NCBI RefSeq assembly: GCF_003028855.1
Contig: NZ_CP028324.1
Span: 1,550,001 to 1,614,000 of the forward strand
Direction of reading: 5' to 3'
DNA: 64,000 nucleotides
Origin: Pseudoduganella armeniaca
GTDB lineage: Bacteria; Pseudomonadota; Gammaproteobacteria; Burkholderiales; Burkholderiaceae_D
Under the pieces are notes generated by a model, which saw only the letters and a list, made by a program, of their open reading frames with translations, was not told where the DNA came from and did no database searches. Shown one piece after another: positions 59,479 through 64,000 of this stretch (positions within the stretch are counted from its first letter, which is position 1; every line of letters starts with the position of its first letter). The translations under genes were made by a program, and so were the position numbers.

Positions 59479-61179
59479 TTACTTGGCCTTCGCCGCGGCC
59501 GCCGTGGCCCGGATCGTCTCCAAGGTCGCGCCGGGGGTGATCAGGTTGCCGTCATAACGCAGCTCGATCACGGCCGGCAGGTTGCGCTCGCGGGTAAAGG
59601 CCAGCGCGCGCTGCAGTGCCGGCGCGAAGTCGGCGGTCGCTTCCACCACTTCGCCCTGCGCGCCGTACGCCACGGCCAGCGCGGCGAAGTCCGGGTTGTG
59701 CAGCGTGGTGCCGGAGACGCGGCCCGGATATTCGCGCTCCTGGTGCATGCGGATGGTGCCGAACATCTGGTTGTTGAAGACGATGACGATCACGCCGGCG
59801 TGGTACTGCACGGCGGTGGCCAGCTCCTGGCCGTTCATCATGTATTCGCCGTCGCCCGCGAACGTGATGACGGTGCGGGCCGGATCGACGATCTTGGCCG
59901 CCACGCCGGCAGGCACGCTGTAGCCCATCGCGCCGCTGGTCGGCGCCAGTTGCGTGCGCATGGCGCCGTAGCGGTGGAAGCGGTGCGCCCAGGTGGCGTA
60001 GTTGCCGGCGCCGTTGGTGATGATGGTGTCGCGCGGCGTCAGCGCGTCGATGTCCTGCACCACCTGCCACAGGTCCAGCGGTGCGCTGCCGTCCTGGAAA
60101 ATGGCCGGCTTGCCTTTCCAGGCGCGCAGCTCGGCCTTGGCTTCCTCGACGCTGGCGCGCCAGGCGCCGCTGTCCACCGGTGCCAGCGCGGCCAGCATCC
60201 GTGCCGCTTGCGGCATGCCGCTGGCGATCATCAGGTCGGCCTGGTAGACGCTGCCCAGTTCCTCCATGCTGGCGTGGATGTGCACCAGCTTTTGCTGCGG
60301 TACCGGCGCGGCGATGATGGAGTAGCCGCTGGTCGTCATCTCGCCCAGGCGCGGGCCGATGGCGATCAGCAGGTCGGCTTCCTTGACGCGCTTGGCCAGC
60401 TTCGGATTGATGCCGATGCCGACGTCGCCGACGTAATGCGGATGGTCGTTGTCGACCAAATCCTGGAAGCGGAACGCGCAGGAAACGGGCAGCGCGTTGG
60501 CCTCGGCGAAGCGCAGGATGTCGGCGCAGGCCGCGTCGGTCCAGCCGCTGCCGCCCAGCAGCAGCAGCGGGCGCTTGGCCTCGGCCAGCATCGTGCGCAG
60601 CTGGTCCATCTGCTGCTGCGAGGGCGACGCCTGCACCGGCTGGTAGCGGCGCGTGTCGGCCACGGCGGCCTGGGTGATCAGCATGTCCTCCGGCAGGGCC
60701 AGCACGACGGGGCCCTGGCGGCCGCTGGTGGCGACCTGGAAGGCGCGCGCGATGTATTCGGGGATGCGGTCGGCGCGGTCGATCTGCGCCACCCACTTGG
60801 CCATCTGGCCGAACATGCGGCGGTAGTCCACTTCCTGGAATGCCTCGCGGTCCATGAAATCGCCGCCCACCTGGCCGATGAACAGGATCATCGGCGTCGA
60901 ATCCTGGAATGCGGTGTGCACGCCGATCGAAGCATTGGTGGCGCCGGGGCCGCGCGTGACGAAGCAGATGCCGGGCTTACCCGTCAGCTTGCCGTAGGCG
61001 TCGGCCATGAACGCGGCGCCGCCTTCCTGGCGGTTGATGACGAAGCGGATCGACGACTCGTGCAGCGCGTCCAGCACGTCCAGGTAGCTTTCGCCCGGTA
61101 CGCCGAAGGCGGTGTCGACGCCGTGGATTTTCAGTGCATCGACCAGGATCTGGCCGCCGGAACGGGAAGGGTGCGTCAT
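59479..61179 (-). CDS. Thiamine-diphosphate-dependent acetolactate-synthase-like enzyme
   Basis: 566 residues from ATG 61179. N-terminal pyrimidine domain with the catalytic Glu in FGVPGESYLDVLDALHES; C-terminal diphosphate domain with FAGDGEYMMNGQELATAVQY followed by VIVIVFNN. Middle FAD-like domain is present. Resembles anabolic acetolactate synthase large subunit but with no regulatory subunit nearby, so other ThDP decarboxylases/carboligases remain possible. Divergent from the ArsR gene at 61320. Confidence 0.9.
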   Translation of the reverse strand: MTHPSRSGGQILVDALKIHGVDTAFGVPGESYLDVLDALHESSIRFVINRQEGGAAFMADAYGKLTGKPGICFVTRGPGATNASIGVHTAFQDSTPMILFIGQVGGDFMDREAFQEVDYRRMFGQMAKWVAQIDRADRIPEYIARAFQVATSGRQGPVVLALPEDMLITQAAVADTRRYQPVQASPSQQQMDQLRTMLAEAKRPLLLLGGSGWTDAACADILRFAEANALPVSCAFRFQDLVDNDHPHYVGDVGIGINPKLAKRVKEADLLIAIGPRLGEMTTSGYSIIAAPVPQQKLVHIHASMEELGSVYQADLMIASGMPQAARMLAALAPVDSGAWRASVEEAKAELRAWKGKPAIFQDGSAPLDLWQVVQDIDALTPRDTIITNGAGNYATWAHRFHRYGAMRTQLAPTSGAMGYSVPAGVAAKIVDPARTVITFAGDGEYMMNGQELATAVQYHAGVIVIVFNNQMFGTIRMHQEREYPGRVSGTTLHNPDFAALAVAYGAQGEVVEATADFAPALQRALAFTRERNLPAVIELRYDGNLITPGATLETIRATAAAAKAK

Positions 61180-61284
61180 GTTCTGCCTCGAAGGATGTGA
61201 TCCCCGCATTCTAGAGCGCCCATGGTCGTGCGGCTTTTCAAATGGCGACACCAAATTTATTTTTTGCCACGTCGATAAAACTGT

Positions 61285-61311
61285 TTGACATGCTTACACC
61301 TGTCAGATAAT
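61285..61311 (+). promoter_or_regulatory. Promoter of the ArsR gene, nearly leaderless transcript
   Basis: TTGACA at 61285-61290 and GATAAT at 61306-61311, spacer 15 bp. The expected start of transcription falls within 2-3 bases of the ATG at 61320, and no ribosome-binding site is present, so the mRNA may be leaderless. Repeated TTACA/TTTACA motifs flanking the -10 could be an operator. Confidence 0.55.
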
Positions 61312-61319
61312 GTTTACAC

Positions 61320-61652
61320 ATGAAACGCGAACCTGAACAAAGTGACGGCGACCGGCTGCTGGCGGTACTGGCCGCGCTGTCCAACCCGCACCGGCTGCGC
61401 ATCGTGGCCGCGCTGGCCGGCGGCGGGCGCAACTACGTCAGCCAGCTGGCGCGCGAGATCGGCATCAGCCGGCCGTTGCTGCACCTGCATTTGCAAAAGC
61501 TGGAGGAAGCCGGTCTCGTGGTCAGCCAACTGGAACTGTCGGCCGACGGCAAGGCCCTGAATTATTTCGATGTCACCCCGTTCGCGGTGACGCTGACCCC
61601 GGCGGCCATCGCCGCGGCGGCGGCCACGCTGACGATCAACCCTGAAAAGTAG
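61320..61652 (+). CDS. ArsR-family winged-helix regulator
   Basis: 110 residues. LLAVLAALSNPHRLRIVAAL, then YVSQLAREIGISRPLLHLHLQKLEEAGLVV is the DNA-binding part (longest stretch named here in two pieces). It lacks the metal-box cysteines of ArsR proper. Heads a three-gene unit with two small membrane proteins; probably autoregulated. Confidence 0.9.
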   Translation: MKREPEQSDGDRLLAVLAALSNPHRLRIVAALAGGGRNYVSQLAREIGISRPLLHLHLQKLEEAGLVVSQLELSADGKALNYFDVTPFAVTLTPAAIAAAAATLTINPEK

Positions 61653-61661
61653 AGGCTTACG

Positions 61662-61919
61662 ATGTCCGAACCCATTTACCTGATCACCATCGGCCTGTTC
61701 ATCTTTGCCATCCTGGGCATATTCGGCATGCGCTACCTGTCCGTCATCGCGCAGGCCAAGTACCGGGCCGCCAATGACGAGGCGTATCGCCAGCTGGCGC
61801 AGCAGGCCGCCGCGGCGCAGGCCGAAAGCGCGGTGGCGCTGAAGACCTTGCAGGCCACGTTGGACGCGGTCCACACGCGCCTCGTCAGCGTCGAGAAAGT
61901 ACTGAAGGAAGTCGGCTAA
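61662..61919 (+). CDS. Small membrane protein with coiled coil
   Basis: 85 residues: one N-terminal helix (YLITIGLFIFAILGIFGMRY) then a long helix with heptads (AQAESAVALKTLQATLDAVH ... VEKVLKEVG). Reminiscent of PspB-type or DUF-type membrane regulators, but no family is assigned. 9 bp after the ArsR gene. Confidence 0.75.
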   Translation: MSEPIYLITIGLFIFAILGIFGMRYLSVIAQAKYRAANDEAYRQLAQQAAAAQAESAVALKTLQATLDAVHTRLVSVEKVLKEVG

Positions 61920-61944
61920 TCCCATCCCCCACCAAGGAGCCACC

Positions 61945-62355
61945 ATGAACGACGTATCGCTGTTCCGAATGAATCTGCTGCGTGCCGTGTACCTGCTGAT
62001 CGGCGTCGGCCTGGCCGTCAATGTGTGGCCGCAGCTGGCCGGCGCGCCGGTCGAATTGATGCAGGGTGTCGTCAACTGCATGCTGGCGGTCGTCGGCCTA
62101 TTGGCGTTTGTCGGCGTCCGGTATCCGCTGCGGATGCTGCCGCTGCTGCTGTGGGAGATGCTGTGGAAGGCGCTGTGGGTGCTGCTGGTGGCGCTGCCGG
62201 CCTGGCGTGCCGGCACGATGGACGACGGCATCGCCGCCACGCTGTTTGCCTGCGCGGTCGGCATGGTCGTGCCGCTGGCGCTGCCGTGGGGCTACGTGTG
62301 GCGGCGCTATGTGACGGGGGAAGGGGAGCCGTGGCGCCGCCATGCGGTACAATAG
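61945..62355 (+). CDS. Four-helix membrane protein
   Basis: 136 residues from ATG 61945 with AAGGAG. Helices around LLRAVYLLIGVGLAVNVW, GVVNCMLAVVGLLAFVGVRY, LLWKALWVLLVALP and LFACAVGMVVPLALPWGYVW. Not recognised. Its last codons hold the promoter region of rnpB (TACAAT at 62348-62353). Confidence 0.78.
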   Translation: MNDVSLFRMNLLRAVYLLIGVGLAVNVWPQLAGAPVELMQGVVNCMLAVVGLLAFVGVRYPLRMLPLLLWEMLWKALWVLLVALPAWRAGTMDDGIAATLFACAVGMVVPLALPWGYVWRRYVTGEGEPWRRHAVQ

Positions 62356-62360
62356 CGGCC

Positions 62361-62690
62361 GAAGCAAGCCAGACAGCCGCTGGCCGGCGCAGCAATGCGC
62401 TGGCGGGAGGAAGGTCCGGACTCCACAGAGCGGGGTGACGGTTAACGGCCGTCCGCTGAAAGTCCTTCGGGATATAAGGCGAGGAATAGGGCCACAGAGA
62501 CGAGCGTATTAAGTTACGGTGAAACGCGGTAACCTCCACCTGGTGCAATTTCAAATAGGCACGCGATGATGCTGCTCGCGGAGCGTGCGGGTAGAAAGCT
62601 TGAGCGGCGGAGTAATCCGCCGCCTAGAGGAATGGCTGTCATAGCGCGGGCGACCGCGCCGTAACAGAATCCGGCCTATCGGCTTGCTTC
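62361..62690 (+). ncRNA. rnpB: RNase P RNA (class A)
   Basis: Catalytic RNA that matures tRNA 5' ends. The P1 helix is exact: GAAGCAAGCC (62361-62370) pairs with GGCTTGCTTC (62681-62690). Hallmark conserved segments: GGAGGAAGGTCCGGACTCC near the 5' end, GAGGAATGGCTGTCATAGCG and ACAGAATCCGGCCTATCGG near the 3' end. Precise ends are inferred from P1. A -10 (TACAAT) lies 8 bp upstream. Confidence 0.95.
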
Positions 62691-63368
62691 ACTTTATTCT
62701 CCCCCGTCGGTTACCTGTCGTGTGTTCAATCGCGCGAGGTTGCCATGACCGACTACCTCCCGGCCCTCGGCCAGGGGGGGCACCAGATCCCACGCCATCC
62801 TGCGCAGCCGCTGTCAGCGCGAAGTGATCACTTCGGGCGCAGCCCGCATGACGTCATCGCCGGCGCCCGCGGTGCCGGTTCCGTCCGCCGCTGTTGCAAG
62901 GCACATAATTCGCGCCTTGCAAGCTGAAGGATGGATGAAATTTGTATAGACAAGTTATTGCTGAGCAGAATCAGGTCTGGTGTTCGACGAAACGGTCCAG
63001 TTAAGATTTCGTTAGCGCCGGACGGTTGCATCGTCGCTATCGGGATAGTGCTCACTACGCGGCCGGCCTTGTCCGGTGCTACTGATGAGCTGCCATGACG
63101 AATCCGAAGTGAGCACTAACGCCGGGCTAACCGGACGTTGTCGTCCCGCGACGATGGTGTTGTCGAGAGGCAACCTCATAGCGATTTCTCAATTATTTTA
63201 TATGACCCTACAAGCCCGACTGCGCGCCCGTGCAGATGAGGTAGCACTTTCAAATTCCCCTCTAGGTGCCTGATTTCTCGAGCTATTTTGACTTGAGATC
63301 GCTTCAACGATCGGCGCTAAGTCCTTAATTTCATTAGTAAAAATCGTATTTTGCTAGCCGGAAATCGC
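62691..63368. other. 678-bp gap between rnpB and the mra promoter, structured but no gene
   Basis: No convincing gene; a 60-codon frame at 62745 has no ribosome site, protein character or conservation that I recognise. Contains a 16-bp perfect palindrome CGAAGTGATCACTTCG (62820-62835), ATGACGTCAT (62847-62856), and an 11-bp inverted repeat TAGTGCTCACT / AGTGAGCACTA (63046-63056, 63108-63118). AT content rises toward the mra promoter. Confidence 0.5.
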
Positions 63369-63397
63369 TTGACCACCCTCTTGCCATACTCTAAAGT
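63369..63397 (+). promoter_or_regulatory. Candidate mra cluster promoter
   Basis: TTGACC (63369-63374) and TAAAGT (63392-63397) with a 17-bp spacer, 108 bp before the mraZ start. The MraZ repeats begin at its -10 end. Confidence 0.6.
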
Positions 63398-63441
63398 GGG
63401 CATCTGTGTGAAAAAGTGTGGTTTTGTGGGAATTTCTGGCG
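63397..63441 (+). promoter_or_regulatory. MraZ operator: five 5-bp repeats every 10 bp
   Basis: TGGGC, TGTGA, TGTGG, TGGGA and TGGCG start at 63397, 63407, 63417, 63427 and 63437, exactly 10 bp apart. MraZ binds TGGGN-N5 tandem repeats upstream of its own gene in several bacteria; three of the five copies here fit well, the others are degenerate. Position just after the promoter fits autorepression. Confidence 0.8.
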
Positions 63442-63504
63442 AAACGGGCACCACCAAAAACGTCACCGAACAATAACCAGGGTTTCTGAAGAGAAAGTTT
63501 AGCC

Positions 63505-63933
63505 GTGTTCCAGGGCGCGTCCGCAATCACTCTCGATGCGAAGGGCAGGATGTCTATTCCCGCCAAGCATCGTGACGCACTGAGCATTCAGTGCGAAGGA
63601 CGCCTCACGCTGACCAAGCACCCGGACGGCTGCCTGCTGATGTACCCCCGTCCCGTGTGGGAAGCGAAACGCGACCAGATCGCCGCCTGGCCCATGTCGG
63701 CGCGCGGCTGGCAGCGCATCCTGCTGGGCAACGCCAGCGACGTCGAGATGGACTCGGCCGGCCGCATCCTGATCGCGCCGGAGCTGCGCGACGCCGTCGG
63801 CCTGGGCCGCGAGGTGGTCCTGTCCGGCATGCTGACCCATTTCGAAATCTGGGATCCGGTCAAGCGCGCCGAAAACGAGCAGGCCACGATCGATGTCGGC
63901 ATGCCTGACGCCCTGTCTGATTTCTCCTTCTGA
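63505..63933 (+). CDS. mraZ: Transcriptional regulator MraZ
   Basis: First gene of the division/cell-wall (dcw) cluster; a ring-shaped AbrB-like DNA-binding protein that represses the cluster. 142 residues from GTG 63505. Two MraZ repeats show FQGASAITLDAKGRMSIPAK and MDSAGRILIAPELRDAVGLG with the DxxGR motif twice. Followed after 11 bp by rsmH. Confidence 0.96.
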   Translation: MFQGASAITLDAKGRMSIPAKHRDALSIQCEGRLTLTKHPDGCLLMYPRPVWEAKRDQIAAWPMSARGWQRILLGNASDVEMDSAGRILIAPELRDAVGLGREVVLSGMLTHFEIWDPVKRAENEQATIDVGMPDALSDFSF

Positions 63934-63944
63934 AGGCTCCGCAC

Positions 63945-64000
63945 ATGACCAACACAGCGGTGCCAGAATTCCAGCATCGTACGGTGCTGTTAGACGAAGC
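63945..64000 (+). CDS. rsmH: 16S rRNA m4C1402 methyltransferase RsmH, 5' end only
   Basis: Eighteen codons from ATG 63945 (MTNTAVPEFQHRTVLLDEA) before the window ends. FQHRTVLLDEA matches the conserved RsmH/MraW opening, and mraZ-rsmH order is near-universal in dcw clusters. Confidence 0.9.
   Translation, partial: MTNTAVPEFQHRTVLLDE

Noticed and set aside
62745..62927. 60-codon frame after rnpB
   Set aside because: No ribosome site, no recognisable protein character; left as intergenic.

Overview
The window looks like chromosomal DNA of a GC-rich betaproteobacterium, most likely Oxalobacteraceae (Massilia/Telluria group). This rests on gene content and order rather than on a database search: a caa3-type cytochrome oxidase cluster with DUF2970 and DUF2909 proteins, the ftsY-ftsE-ftsX-rpoH block, rnpB placed before mraZ-rsmH, and short GGGACAGACCCC-type palindromes in the gaps. 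No prophage, tRNA, rRNA, CRISPR array or classical insertion sequence was seen. The one transposase-like gene is a REP-associated tyrosine transposase (RAYT).

Layout. 1-9.6 kb: partial pilT, yggS-proC-VOC, a DUF883 protein, ubiA, oxyR, rfaE2, a DUF421 protein, the RAYT with flanking 39-bp repeats, trmL-comF, and a bioC-like methyltransferase. 9.7-18.9 kb: one long respiratory operon with coxB, ctaD, a 35-codon assembly peptide, ctaG, DUF2970, ctaE, SURF1, a SCO-like protein, ctaA, ctaB and SCO; a DUF2909 gene lies on the other strand. 19-24.4 kb: esterase, AI-2E transporter, a frameshifted periplasmic protein, a CorC/HlyC-type membrane protein and a NhaR-like LysR regulator. 24.4-27.6 kb: a tellurite-resistance-type cluster (DUF475/TerC-like, TerD, AIM24-like, TerD). 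27.7-37.5 kb: a Gly/Ala-rich secreted protein, an S8 peptidase, an ECF sigma/anti-sigma pair, an ABC transporter whose permease is fused to a CPBP protease, a lone signal peptidase I, and an ArsR / degenerate P450 / ABM-monooxygenase module.

37.5-44.4 kb: a Fur-boxed TonB receptor, a UvrD-like helicase with a DUF5710 tail, gamma-glutamyltransferase and a lipoprotein. 44.4-49.5 kb: rpoH under a CIRCE operator, ftsX, a frameshifted ftsE, ftsY, and a MerR regulator carrying the sequence marks of a B12 photoreceptor. 49.5-59.2 kb: AEC transporter, TauD-family dioxygenase and MCP (divergent, sharing a palindromic site), a major porin, a three-gene sialidase-like/membrane operon and an HDOD protein. 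59.3-64 kb: an acetolactate-synthase-like enzyme, an ArsR regulator with two small membrane proteins, rnpB, and the start of the mra (division/cell wall) cluster with its MraZ operator.

The most unusual items are: a P450-fold protein that has lost both the I-helix threonine and the ExxR glutamate and is coupled to an ABM-fold protein; the RAYT and its repeat family; the CIRCE-overlapped rpoH promoter; the CarH/LitR-like regulator; and two single-base frameshifts (ftsE and a periplasmic protein) next to G/C runs. The frameshifts could be real mutations or consensus errors.
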